Shown here piece by piece: positions 44,564 through 54,202 of a stretch of 64,000 nucleotides of DNA. The notes below the pieces were generated by a model. The model was given only the letters and a program-made list of their open reading frames with translations, was not told the origin of the DNA and searched no databases. Source of the DNA: Pseudaquidulcibacter saccharophilus. Lineage in GTDB: Bacteria > Pseudomonadota > Alphaproteobacteria > Caulobacterales > Aquidulcibacteraceae. The stretch spans positions 434,001-498,000 of the forward strand of contig NZ_JAHWUS010000001.1 in the NCBI RefSeq assembly GCF_019455445.1, in the 5' to 3' direction. Numbering within the stretch: position 1 is the first letter of the stretch; each line of letters begins with the position of its first letter. Made by a program: the position numbers and the translations under genes.

Positions 44564-47500
44564 TCAAATTTGTTTTATTTTTGTAACGGCCAAATCCATT
44601 ATTTCCCCTGAAATTTCCATCAAAAGTGGGATATCAGTCCATAAAAGAGCGCAGATTATTTTATGATTTGGGAATTGGTTTTGTAAAACCGCACGATATG
44701 CCGCCATCTGGTTAATATAGACTTTTGGAATATCATCAGCATCTGTGGGCGGTGGACGATTGGTTTTATAATCAAGCACCAATATTTCATTTTCTTTGAT
44801 GACAAGGCGGTCAATATTACCATTCACAACAATATTATCATCAAGGTTCTTGCCCTTGCCAACTATTGCCACCTCGGCACGGCTATTTTCGCCAAATAAA
44901 TCCATAAAGCGTTCATCATTTATGATTTTTAGTGCTTGATGAACTATGTCGACTTTCAAATCACTATCAATATTGCGGTTTTTAACCCAATTATGCGCCC
45001 AGTCTTCGCGGATTTCAGGCGCGACATTTGGCAAAAGCTCTAGCAAATTGTGGATTAATGCCCCACGCAAATAACGCGACTTTGAGCCACCTAAAAGCGG
45101 TGAAACAGTCGGCGGCTCATTATCTTCATCAAAAAGGGCAGAGGGGGCAACCATTTTCGGCGGTGGGTCGAAAACCATCGGTTCATTAATTGCCCAATTG
45201 GGAACCTCAATTTTATTTATAGTTTTTGTATTTGCTTCTTTAATCGCAAGGTTTCTATCTGGTTCGTCACCCAAAACCCGAATATTTTTTACTTCGCCCT
45301 TGATGACAATTTCTTTTTGTTTGAAATTATCATTTTTAATTAAAGTTTCTTCAAATGCAGCATACCATGAATTTTTATCACGGTCGTTCTTAAATTTATG
45401 CCCACAAAGCAAAAGCCTGTCGCGCGCGCGCGTCATGGCAACATATAAAAGACGCGCATCTTCTTCGAGTGATTTTTGATTTGCTGCTTCTTTTAAATCA
45501 TCAAGCATGGGTAAATTAACAATTTTACCAACCACTAAAAGCGGGGTTTGGAACACAGCATCATAGAAAATATTGCGGTGTGCACCGCCAAGACCGCGTG
45601 TTGTATCAGGCAGGATTACAAATGGTGCTTCACGACCTTTGGCCCCATGAACAGTCATTACCTTTACGCCGTCTGAATGTTCGTCAAAATCGCGTTTTTG
45701 GGTTCCGCTTTCAAATTCGACCATATCAAGGAATGATAATAAATGCCCGCGCCCCATGCTGTCAGCCTTTAGGGCAAGGTCAAGCAAAACCTCGACCGCC
45801 TCTTTGGATTCACGCCCCAAACGTGCAATCAGGCTTTCCCAGCCAGTGCGGCCATCCGATGATTTCCTTTCTAAAACATAGGTTAGGAATTCAAACGGTG
45901 TGAATGATGCGCCCTTGTCAGAAATATCGCGTAAGAAGGTTTTGGCGTTGGCAAAAACCGCATCTTCATTATTGCGCAATACTTGCCATAGGCTTTTGCC
46001 GCCACGCCCATAGGCCAGCGGGAACAGGTGTTTGTCATCGTCATAAAGGTTGCAGAATACCCCCTTTAAAACGCAGGCAAGGTTAAAATCATCTTCGGGG
46101 CGCAATGCAAAGCGACCCAATGCGATTAAATCCATCACCGCAGGGTCTTCTTTGATAATTATTAAATCCGAACCCGCGACTGGAATATTATAATGTTTTA
46201 GGCGCTTAATGATTTGATGGAAAAGCGCCTTGCGGGTTTTTACCAAAATCATAAAGTCTTTGGCTTCAATAGGGCGAATATTGTCTTTATCAATATTTAT
46301 AAAATGCGTGCCATCGGTGCGGCGTTTAATTTCAAGTGCGATATTTTCAGCAAGCTGATTAATCGGCGAAGATTCCCTAATTTCATCAAGTGGATGATCC
46401 CAAGCTTCACGCTCACTATCATCGGATTTGCCCATTTCAATGTCCCAGATTTCAACTTGTCCCGCTTGTCCGACGCGTGCAGAATAGTGGCGGGTGGGTG
46501 CAAATTTAACCTCTGGCGCCTGATTGGGCGGGGTGTATAAATGCCCCCAAACCTCATCAACGGCATCAAGGATGTTTTGCCCGGTGCGGAAGGACATGTT
46601 GAAATCAACGTCTTTAAATTCGACATCACCAATATTGGTGATTTGTTTGAATTTACCCAGTTCGGTTAAATAGCGTTCTGGGCTTGCGCCTTGAAATGAA
46701 TAAATGGATTGCTTGTCATCACCCACAATAAAACGGGTGCGGGCATAGTTTCTTTCACCTGCCTCCAACGCCGATAATAAAGGGTTTAATAAATCCCACT
46801 GCTCGGCAGAAGTATCTTGGGATTCGTCAATCAAGACATGCTGCAAACCCATATCGAGTTTATATAAAACCCATAACGCCGAACCTTCATCGCGGTTCAA
46901 AAGTTCAGAAGTTTTTTGCAACAAATCCCCAAAATCAAGTTTTGCGGCACGCTGTTTAAGGCGTAAATATTCACTTTTAAATTCGCGCGCAGTTTTGATA
47001 AGTAGCAAAGTATCATGGTATATTTTGGCTTTTTGTGCCGCCTGTGCCAAATGCCAAAATTGCCCCATCTGTCCATCTGGAAACTCAGATTTCTCACCAA
47101 ATAATTTGATAATTGCGGGATGGTTTTCAAGTGCCTTGGTTGCTGGATAACGTTTGGAAAGTTCACCGCTTTTTGTAGTTATTACCCGCAACAGTGCATC
47201 AAATTTATCATTATTGTCGGCGGCAAGTGCATCATAGATTTTTTGTGAATTATCTTGTTCGGTCTTGCTGCCACCCGCCAATACATCACCACATTCTTTT
47301 AAAAGCCCCATATCAATTACATCGATTGCGCGTGAGATCATTTCATCAAGGGGGGCTATTTCTTCTATTCCAAGGCATTGGACAAGATTATTAGCGATTT
47401 CTGAAACCTCGCGGTTTCCTGCCATTTGCGCCGCGTTCAAAAAGCTAAAGGCAAGATTATCAGCCGACAAAATTGCTTTTATATCTTTAAACTCTTGCGG

Positions 47501-48022
47501 GCTTTTGGCGGCGGCATTCAAAAGTGCCAAATCCATTAATCTTGCAGCCTCGGATTCTTCGATAACTTCAAAATTTGGTGCAATCCCTGCTTCTAGCGGG
47601 AAGCGTTTAAGAATGTTTCCGCAAAATGCGTGAATAGTTTCAATTTTCAGGCCGCCTGGTGTTTCAAGTGCGCGTGCAAAAAGTCGCCTTGCTTGTGATA
47701 ATAATTCATCATCAAGTACTAAATCGGGGTCAAGCTCTTTAAGCCGCTTTTTTAAGTCATCATCTTTTTGGGTGGCCCAATCGCCAAGCGTGTTAAAAAG
47801 ACGGGTGGTCATTTCCGCCGCCGCTGCCTTGGTATAGGTAACGGCAAGTATCTTTGAAGGATCAGAACCCGCAAGCAAAAGCCGTGCAATCCTATCAATT
47901 AAAACCTTGGTTTTGCCTGCACCCGCATTTGCGGATGCCCAAATACTTTTGATTGGGCTTGCGGCAATACGTTGGTTTTTATTGGTGTTATCAAGCAAGA
48001 CTTGGGTATCAATATTATTCAT
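44564..48022 (-). CDS. addA: Double-strand break repair helicase-nuclease AddA
   Basis: UvrD-type helicase and nuclease subunit of AddAB, which resects double-strand breaks for RecA. Walker A SANAGAGKTKVL (about residues 30-41), motif II IDESQDT, motif III-type VGDDKQSIYSFQGAS, motif V TVHGAKGREAPFVI, and the C-terminal RecB-type nuclease motif VLDYKTNRPP (near 1110) are all intact. The ATG at 48022 follows GGGGGTGG and overlaps the addB stop by 8 bases; the longer frame to 48073 lies inside addB and is rejected. 1152 residues. Confidence 0.95.
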   Translation of the reverse strand: MNNIDTQVLLDNTNKNQRIAASPIKSIWASANAGAGKTKVLIDRIARLLLAGSDPSKILAVTYTKAAAAEMTTRLFNTLGDWATQKDDDLKKRLKELDPDLVLDDELLSQARRLFARALETPGGLKIETIHAFCGNILKRFPLEAGIAPNFEVIEESEAARLMDLALLNAAAKSPQEFKDIKAILSADNLAFSFLNAAQMAGNREVSEIANNLVQCLGIEEIAPLDEMISRAIDVIDMGLLKECGDVLAGGSKTEQDNSQKIYDALAADNNDKFDALLRVITTKSGELSKRYPATKALENHPAIIKLFGEKSEFPDGQMGQFWHLAQAAQKAKIYHDTLLLIKTAREFKSEYLRLKQRAAKLDFGDLLQKTSELLNRDEGSALWVLYKLDMGLQHVLIDESQDTSAEQWDLLNPLLSALEAGERNYARTRFIVGDDKQSIYSFQGASPERYLTELGKFKQITNIGDVEFKDVDFNMSFRTGQNILDAVDEVWGHLYTPPNQAPEVKFAPTRHYSARVGQAGQVEIWDIEMGKSDDSEREAWDHPLDEIRESSPINQLAENIALEIKRRTDGTHFINIDKDNIRPIEAKDFMILVKTRKALFHQIIKRLKHYNIPVAGSDLIIIKEDPAVMDLIALGRFALRPEDDFNLACVLKGVFCNLYDDDKHLFPLAYGRGGKSLWQVLRNNEDAVFANAKTFLRDISDKGASFTPFEFLTYVLERKSSDGRTGWESLIARLGRESKEAVEVLLDLALKADSMGRGHLLSFLDMVEFESGTQKRDFDEHSDGVKVMTVHGAKGREAPFVILPDTTRGLGGAHRNIFYDAVFQTPLLVVGKIVNLPMLDDLKEAANQKSLEEDARLLYVAMTRARDRLLLCGHKFKNDRDKNSWYAAFEETLIKNDNFKQKEIVIKGEVKNIRVLGDEPDRNLAIKEANTKTINKIEVPNWAINEPMVFDPPPKMVAPSALFDEDNEPPTVSPLLGGSKSRYLRGALIHNLLELLPNVAPEIREDWAHNWVKNRNIDSDLKVDIVHQALKIINDERFMDLFGENSRAEVAIVGKGKNLDDNIVVNGNIDRLVIKENEILVLDYKTNRPPPTDADDIPKVYINQMAAYRAVLQNQFPNHKIICALLWTDIPLLMEISGEIMDLAVTKIKQI

Positions 48023-51000
48023 TGCCACCCCCTTCTGTATCGGTGGCGTTGGCCCATTCAGCACGTCTTGCAAGGCGGTCTGTCATATCTTCATAATTAA
48101 CTTTGGGCGAAAATTGCGGACGTGGCTTGGAAATATATGGCATGTCGGAATTGCTATATTGTTCAAACAATTTGGTAAGCGTGGTTTGGGTATTATCAAT
48201 TAAATCTGTTACTTCTAGTATCGGTTTGCCTTTACCCTGATAGCCAGAATATTCCTTAAAAGCGGGGTTGGAATTGCCAATATGAATATGACCAAAGGTT
48301 TTTAGTTTTCCAAGCTCGCAGAAGGTTTCACCATCCTTAAAGCCACCGGCATTCTCAAGAATAAAGGCGGTAACAGGTAATTGCGGGCTAATTAATGCCG
48401 ATATTTGTTTATCGGTCGGTGGAGTGCCGGTTTTATAATCCCAAATTTCAAAATCACCATTTTTATGAACATCAATTCGGTCGATTTTTGCAAAAACCTC
48501 CAAGATGCCAGATTTAGTTTCAAACGAATAATCCGCCCATTTTTCGGCATATTGATTTATGTTTTGCTCAAGGCGGGCAATTTCATTGGCGGCAATTAAT
48601 TCGGCGGTTGCCTCAAGGCGGGTTAATTCATCGTCTAATTCTTCACCATCAAAACCCGCAAGTTTTAATTGTTTGGCAAATTCATCCAGCAATGTTTGTT
48701 TGGGGTTTTGGGGAATGCCATTTGCCCAATTGGGAAGAATTTCCATTGCCGCATGAATTGCCGAACCACGCTCTTTTGATGAAACTTCGCCGCCAATCGG
48801 TTCAAGATCGCGTAGGCCCAAAATCTTGGTAACATAAAGTTTGTATGGGTCACGTATCCAGGTTTCAATTTGGGTTGCTGAAAATCGTGTTGGGCGTGCC
48901 GAAACAGGTGGTCTTGGACGTGGTGCAATATTCAAATTTTGCAATCGATTTGGTAAAAGAGCGCGCGTAATCTCTAATGAATTTGTGCCGCTTTTTAAAA
49001 TTTCTTCACCTAGTTCTTTACCTAATGCACCGTGTGTAAGTGTTTTTAGACGCCACAAAAACCGTGATGGTACGCTTGGTGATCCTGTCCGTCGTGCCGC
49101 ACGGGTTATTATTACCCGTTTCCCAGATGCCAATTGTGCAAAGTCATGTGCCGATAACCCAAGGCGCAGGTCACGCGATTGCAGCCCCAATTTCTCGCGC
49201 ATTGGGCGCGATAAGAAGGGGTCGGTATCGGGTGGTTTGGGCCATACACCTTCATCAAGGCCTGCCAAAATTATTTTATCAAAACTTAAAAGACGTGCCT
49301 CAAGTGGGCCAATAATTGCAAGGTACGGGTTTGTACCGCGTGGGCGCACCACCACATTCGTTAGCAATGAATTGATGATATTAATGCCGTCCGACAAATC
49401 TTTGGGCGTGAAATCGCCACCGTTTTCAAGTAATTCCGCAAAAAATGCACCAAGTGCATTTCCGGCCTCACCCTTATAAATAAAACCGCCATCGGTATCG
49501 CTATTTTGGGCTATCTTTTCACAGGCAAACAACAGGGTTTTTGCCACACTTGCTAGGTCATGGGAGGCTTTAACGGTTTCGATTTCAACCGCAAAATTTT
49601 TGATGTTTTGCAGTAGTTTTAACGCCTCATCTTGTTTTGCGTGGGCATCACGCCACGATTTTTCATCTTTTTCTTGGGCAAGATTGATTAAATCATCAAT
49701 TGTTTGATGTTTGCGTGCGCCACGCAATAAGCCAAGTTCGAATGATGTTGCGCAAACTTTTTTATCCCATGCGCTTAAACCAAAATGGCAATATGGATGC
49801 GCAAGCAATGCCGCCAAAACCACGGGATTTCCGTAATCAAGTATGAATTCGCCAATTAGTTTTAAATAAATCCCCAGACGAGTTTCACCAACCCCAATCC
49901 CTGAAGATACATCAAGTTCAACACCCCATTTTTGCATTTTTGAAGCAACGCGGCGGGCAATATCCGAACTTGGGGTAATTAGGGCGCAGGTTTGCCCCTG
50001 TTCATCAAGGCTTTGCCGCATTTCAAGGGCAATTGCCGTTGCCTCTTCATCCTCTGTATCTGCTTCAATGATGCTTAGGCCTTCTAGGCCATTTTTAATG
50101 GTTTCTGTGCCAAGCCTATCAATGGTTTTACGCCAGTCGGCGGTGGCTTCCCGTGGGGTGAGGGCGGTATTAAGAATGATGCGGCGCGCACGCAAATGAG
50201 CGGGCGGCAATTCTGAAATTCCCCATTCTTTTACCTCCTCACGCATTATGCCAATAAAGCCAATTGTATCATGCATGGACCTTTGTGGGTGTGAATGATC
50301 GCGTGCAATATTTTTCCATTCATCCCCCATGTTTTTATCAAGGCCAGGAAGGACAATCGCCCCCTTTGGCAGGCGGGCAACAATGCGCATAAGACCGCGT
50401 GTTGATTGTACCGCACCGGTTGAACCTGCGATAATGACCGGGTGCGTGGGTGGATTTTTTGCCCAGTTTTCGGCTAGTTTTTCAATGGCAAGTCGGCGTC
50501 GATGCGCGGGGTCTAGCAATCCCAATGATGCCAAATATTCGGGATAAACAGTGGTAACAATCTCAAGGAATTTGGTCGATAGTTCCCAATGCCCCGCCAA
50601 TTCTTTTTCTTCGACTAATTCGTGCAATTTGCCCCATTCAACGGGGTTCTCTGGCCCTGCACTTAGTTCGGCACTTTCGAGTAATTCCGCCAAGGCATCA
50701 GCCGCACCCAATGCTGCAACGCTATCCGAACTCCAACCACTTGCAGCATTTCTTGCGGCAATGAATTTTGCCAATAGGAATTTGCGCGCCATTGGTGAGA
50801 TGGTTGGCAAAAGCGCGGCATCAAGCTCTTGTAGGTTTAAATCATCGGGTTCAATATCGCCAAGGGTGCGGATACGAGGTAAAATTGTTGCCTTTTCATC
50901 GCGAACTTTCATAAATTCATTGGCAAGTTCACGTGCCGCACGTCTGGTTGGCAAGAAAATTATGGCGTCTGAAAGCCCAAAATCATCGCCGCCCAATTCA

Positions 51001-51095
51001 TTATTCAGACCACGCGCCAATTCACCCAAAAAACGTACATTTGGTTCAATAGTATATACATTGGGTTGATTGTCATTTCTGAATATTGAATTCAT
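48015..51095 (-). CDS. addB: Double-strand break repair protein AddB
   Basis: Partner of AddA, an inactivated-helicase subunit with a C-terminal nuclease. The N-terminal region (LSDAIIFLPTRRAARELANEF) is the expected AddB start with a degenerate nucleotide-binding site; FEIWDYKTGTPPT near residue 920 is the RecB-family nuclease motif. Segments such as LAGLDEGVWPKPPDTDPFLSRP are typical of AddB/RecC-like helicase folds. 1026 residues. It is 65 bases downstream of pyrF and overlaps addA, so the two subunits are translationally coupled. Confidence 0.94.
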   Translation of the reverse strand: MNSIFRNDNQPNVYTIEPNVRFLGELARGLNNELGGDDFGLSDAIIFLPTRRAARELANEFMKVRDEKATILPRIRTLGDIEPDDLNLQELDAALLPTISPMARKFLLAKFIAARNAASGWSSDSVAALGAADALAELLESAELSAGPENPVEWGKLHELVEEKELAGHWELSTKFLEIVTTVYPEYLASLGLLDPAHRRRLAIEKLAENWAKNPPTHPVIIAGSTGAVQSTRGLMRIVARLPKGAIVLPGLDKNMGDEWKNIARDHSHPQRSMHDTIGFIGIMREEVKEWGISELPPAHLRARRIILNTALTPREATADWRKTIDRLGTETIKNGLEGLSIIEADTEDEEATAIALEMRQSLDEQGQTCALITPSSDIARRVASKMQKWGVELDVSSGIGVGETRLGIYLKLIGEFILDYGNPVVLAALLAHPYCHFGLSAWDKKVCATSFELGLLRGARKHQTIDDLINLAQEKDEKSWRDAHAKQDEALKLLQNIKNFAVEIETVKASHDLASVAKTLLFACEKIAQNSDTDGGFIYKGEAGNALGAFFAELLENGGDFTPKDLSDGINIINSLLTNVVVRPRGTNPYLAIIGPLEARLLSFDKIILAGLDEGVWPKPPDTDPFLSRPMREKLGLQSRDLRLGLSAHDFAQLASGKRVIITRAARRTGSPSVPSRFLWRLKTLTHGALGKELGEEILKSGTNSLEITRALLPNRLQNLNIAPRPRPPVSARPTRFSATQIETWIRDPYKLYVTKILGLRDLEPIGGEVSSKERGSAIHAAMEILPNWANGIPQNPKQTLLDEFAKQLKLAGFDGEELDDELTRLEATAELIAANEIARLEQNINQYAEKWADYSFETKSGILEVFAKIDRIDVHKNGDFEIWDYKTGTPPTDKQISALISPQLPVTAFILENAGGFKDGETFCELGKLKTFGHIHIGNSNPAFKEYSGYQGKGKPILEVTDLIDNTQTTLTKLFEQYSNSDMPYISKPRPQFSPKVNYEDMTDRLARRAEWANATDTEGGGNE

Positions 51096-51160
51096 TTATT
51101 GATTTTTCCTATTAACCCAGTCGCAAATTACTTGCCTTCAGGTAAGTAATTTACAATATC

Positions 51161-52066
51161 TCATCCCCCAACGACATTTCGGGACGCACGCGCCAAATCT
51201 TCGATTGTGGCATCAAGTCCGTTTGCGATAATCTGTTTCCATTCGGAAATGGTTTTCGCATCTTTTGCACCATTTGGATATAAAATACCGCGTGACGAGT
51301 TTACAAACCCACCTTCAATATGGTTGCCCTTGTTAATAAAGCCCGATAATGCGCCTTCGGCACTTCCGCCTTGTGCACCATAGCCAGGGATTAAAAATTG
51401 GGTTTGTTTAAGAATACCGCGCAATTTAACCGCTTGTTCGGGAAAGGTTGCACCAATAACCACCATTAATGACGAATATTCACCATCAGATAATTCTGCC
51501 TCTATTGGTTTAAGAGCCTCTGCAACTTTTACCCAAAGAGGCTCATTATCAATCATCAAATCTTGAAAATCTTTTGAACCGGGGTTTGAGGTTCGCACCA
51601 AAACCGCAAGTGATTTATTCAATTCCTTGGCATATTTGACATATGGCAAAAGGGTCTCAATACCCATATAAGGGTTTATGGTAATGCAATCACAATCAAT
51701 CACCGGATTGGCCCCAAGATAGGCATCGGCATAACCTTGTGCGGTCGAGCCAATATCGCCACGTTTAGCATCAAGGATTACATATGCACCCTTTGCTTTT
51801 GCCGCCTTTGATAGGCGGTTAATAACGGCAATTGCATCACCGCCGAATGGTTCAAACAGGCCGATTTGCGGTTTTACAACGGGAACTTTTGCACCAACGA
51901 TTTCAATGATTTCTAAAAAGAAGTTTTCCCAATTCGCAAGTTTTGTTTTATCGCCAAACAAGTCTGGCAAAAGATTAGGAAAAGGATCAAGCCCAACACA
52001 AAGTGGATTTTGAAGTTCAAGGGCGCGTAAGTTTAGGCGTTTACCAAAAGAATCTGTATAAGTCAT
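51161..52066 (-). CDS. pyrF: Orotidine 5'-phosphate decarboxylase, type 2
   Basis: Final step of UMP synthesis. The active-site loop VILDAKRGDIGSTAQGYA (about 95-112) with the Lys-Arg-Gly-Asp-Ile pattern, and the phosphate-binding end PGYGAQGG, assign it to the longer type 2 family (about 300 residues) and not to the short E. coli form. The start is ATG at 52066 (MTYTDSF); a TTG five codons upstream is less likely. It is the first gene of the run towards addB. Confidence 0.93.
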   Translation of the reverse strand: MTYTDSFGKRLNLRALELQNPLCVGLDPFPNLLPDLFGDKTKLANWENFFLEIIEIVGAKVPVVKPQIGLFEPFGGDAIAVINRLSKAAKAKGAYVILDAKRGDIGSTAQGYADAYLGANPVIDCDCITINPYMGIETLLPYVKYAKELNKSLAVLVRTSNPGSKDFQDLMIDNEPLWVKVAEALKPIEAELSDGEYSSLMVVIGATFPEQAVKLRGILKQTQFLIPGYGAQGGSAEGALSGFINKGNHIEGGFVNSSRGILYPNGAKDAKTISEWKQIIANGLDATIEDLARASRNVVGG

Positions 52067-52156
52067 AAAGTCTTTTAACAATATAAAACTGCAACTAAAA
52101 GGAAAAATGCGATTTTTTACTTTTACTTTTGCACAAAAACCTTTAAGGGGTGCGCC

Positions 52157-52199
52157 TGCCTAGTGGGTTTAGGCAATTCCCACATTTTGTGGGGGTTTT
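52157..52199 (+). promoter_or_regulatory. Possible attenuator with alternative hairpins before asd
   Basis: Three segments compete: GTGGG (52163-52167), CCCAC (52179-52183) and GTGGG (52189-52193). The last two make a tight hairpin followed by GG and four Ts, resembling a weak terminator; the first two make an alternative stem excluding it. A further stem TGCCTA/TAGGCA (52157-52162/52170-52175) overlaps the first arm. Lysine-pathway genes such as asd are often attenuated, but no known riboswitch is recognised. Confidence 0.4.
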
Positions 52200-52226
52200 A
52201 ACGGACAAAATGGAAAGTTAAAGACG

Positions 52227-53243
52227 ATGGGTCTTAAAATCGCAGTAGTCGGCGCAACCGGTAATGTTGGGCGCGAAATGTTGAACATCCTTGATGAAAC
52301 CAATTTCCCATATGAAGAAGTGGTTGCACTTGCATCACGTCGCTCTATTGGTAAGGAAGTCTCTTTCGGCGACAAGATTTTAAAATGTAAATCACTTGAT
52401 TCTTTCGATTTCACAGGTTTTGACATTTGCTTGATGTCTGCGGGTGGCTCGGTGTCAAAAGAATGGTCCCCAAAAATTGCGGCACAAGGTTGTGTGGTGA
52501 TTGATAACTCATCACAATGGCGTATGGATCCTGATGTTCCACTTGTTGTTCCAGAAGTAAACCCAGAGGCATTAGAAGGTTTTAAAAAGAAAAATATTAT
52601 TGCCAATCCAAATTGTTCAACCATTCAAATGGTTGTTGCGCTTAAACCGCTTCACGAAATTGCAAAAATCAAACGGGTTGTGGTTGCCACTTATCAGGCG
52701 ACTGCGGGCAAAGGCAAAGAAGCAATGGATGAGCTTTGGACACAAACCCGTGCAATTTTCGTAAACGATGAAATAAAAGTTGAGCAATTCCAGAAGCAAA
52801 TCGCCTTTAACTGTATCCCACAGATTGACGTATTTATGGATGATGGTGCAACCAAAGAAGAATGGAAAATGACGGTTGAGACCAAAAAAATTCTTGACCC
52901 AAAAATTGATGTTATTGCAACCTGCGTTCGTGTTCCGACATTTGTTGGTCATGGAGAAGCGGTAAATGTTGAATTTGAAAGCCCAATAAGTGTTGAACAA
53001 GCATTTGAAGTGCTTGAAGATGCCGAAGGTATTGTGGTTATGGATCGCCGTGAAGATGGTGGTTATGCGACGATTATCGATTGCGTTGGCGAATATTCAA
53101 CATTTGTCAGCCGCCTTCGCAAAGATCCAACCGTTGAAAACGGTCTTGCGATGTGGGTGGTTTCTGACAACCTTCGCAAGGGCGCGGCATTGAATGCGGT
53201 GCAGATTGCGAAACTAATGCTTGATAAAGGCTTGGTCGGCTAG
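52227..53243 (+). CDS. asd: Aspartate-semialdehyde dehydrogenase
   Basis: NADP-dependent enzyme converting aspartyl phosphate to the semialdehyde, on the way to lysine, diaminopimelate, threonine and methionine. The nucleotide loop GATGNVGREML (residues 9-19), the catalytic Cys in NPNCSTIQM (C130) and a later conserved Arg/His segment RVPTFVGHGEAVNVE are present. 338 residues, normal. A strong terminator follows. The SD is weak. Confidence 0.96.
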   Translation: MGLKIAVVGATGNVGREMLNILDETNFPYEEVVALASRRSIGKEVSFGDKILKCKSLDSFDFTGFDICLMSAGGSVSKEWSPKIAAQGCVVIDNSSQWRMDPDVPLVVPEVNPEALEGFKKKNIIANPNCSTIQMVVALKPLHEIAKIKRVVVATYQATAGKGKEAMDELWTQTRAIFVNDEIKVEQFQKQIAFNCIPQIDVFMDDGATKEEWKMTVETKKILDPKIDVIATCVRVPTFVGHGEAVNVEFESPISVEQAFEVLEDAEGIVVMDRREDGGYATIIDCVGEYSTFVSRLRKDPTVENGLAMWVVSDNLRKGAALNAVQIAKLMLDKGLVG

Positions 53244-53265
53244 AAAAGGTTTAAACCTATTTTAC

Positions 53266-53296
53266 AAGCCCCCCAAGCCGATTGGGGGGCTTTTTT
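53266..53296 (+). terminator. Terminator after asd
   Basis: GCCCCCCAA (53268-53276) pairs perfectly with TTGGGGGGC (53282-53290), followed by six Ts. Confidence 0.94.
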
Positions 53297-53320
53297 AATT
53301 GCTAATAAAGAAATTATAAT

Positions 53321-54202
53321 ATGACGAATTTACAAGAAAAAGAACCAACTTCTGCCCTTTTGATTGCCTTTTTGGCATTTGTATTATGGGGCTTTTTACC
53401 AGTCTATCTTAAGCAAATGAAGGATGTTTCGCCGTGGGTTGTTACATGTTCACGGGTTTTATGGACGGTACCGTGGGCGTTTGCGATTGGGCTTGCTACT
53501 TCACGATTTGCGGCATTTAAAGTACCATTCTCAAGCATTAAATATCTTGCGCTTTCAGGCCTATTCATTGGCCTAAATTGGACCATATACACATGGATGG
53601 TTTCCAATCATATGATTATGGAGGCATCACTCGGATATTTCGTAAATCCATTAATGAATGTTGCCTTGGGCATTTTAATTTTCAAAGAAAAATTGGGAAA
53701 ATTAAAAATCTTTGCTGTGGTTTTGGCCGGAGTTGCGGTTGCCTATCAATCAGTTATTAATCACCATATTCCAGTGCTTGGACTTGGTCTTGCGGCATTG
53801 TTTTCGGCTTATTCATTAATAAGAAAACAAGTACGGGTTGAGCCTGCGGTGGGCTTGTTTTGGGAATCCTTGGCAATCTCTCCTATTGCAGTTGCGGGGT
53901 TTGTAATCCTTGCTGGTCATGGGGTTCCGTTATTGGGAACCAAGCCTTCGGATGGTTTATGGTTATTGCTAACTGGTCCTGCAACTGCGGTTCCTTTAAC
54001 TTTATTTGCGTTTGGGGCGCGGCATTTAAAAATGTCTACCCTTGGGATGCTGCAATACGTTGCGCCGTCGTTGGTGTTTATTATGTCACTATTTTATGGT
54101 GAAAAATTTGACATGCATCAGGCAGTGACATTTTGCCTTATATGGGGTGGTTTGGCACTTTATAGCTGGGCGGAGTTTGCACCCAAAAAGGCAGCAGATT
54201 AA
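53321..54202 (+). CDS. rarD: RarD-type EamA transporter
   Basis: Ten-helix drug/metabolite transporter with the RarD pattern: an early LLIAFLAFVLWGFLPVYLKQ, then HxxWS-like region replaced by VVTCSRVLWTVPWAF, and GLNWTIYTWMVSN in helix three. A second repeat begins near residue 145. 293 residues, typical. Substrate unknown; RarD was named for chloramphenicol sensitivity in enterics but its natural role is unclear. It follows the asd terminator by 24 bases and converges on nnrS. Confidence 0.88.
   Translation: MTNLQEKEPTSALLIAFLAFVLWGFLPVYLKQMKDVSPWVVTCSRVLWTVPWAFAIGLATSRFAAFKVPFSSIKYLALSGLFIGLNWTIYTWMVSNHMIMEASLGYFVNPLMNVALGILIFKEKLGKLKIFAVVLAGVAVAYQSVINHHIPVLGLGLAALFSAYSLIRKQVRVEPAVGLFWESLAISPIAVAGFVILAGHGVPLLGTKPSDGLWLLLTGPATAVPLTLFAFGARHLKMSTLGMLQYVAPSLVFIMSLFYGEKFDMHQAVTFCLIWGGLALYSWAEFAPKKAAD

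Noticed and set aside
48841-49479. A 212-codon plus-strand ORF
   Set aside because: Antisense to addB; Arg/Ser/Pro-rich composition typical of a shadow frame.
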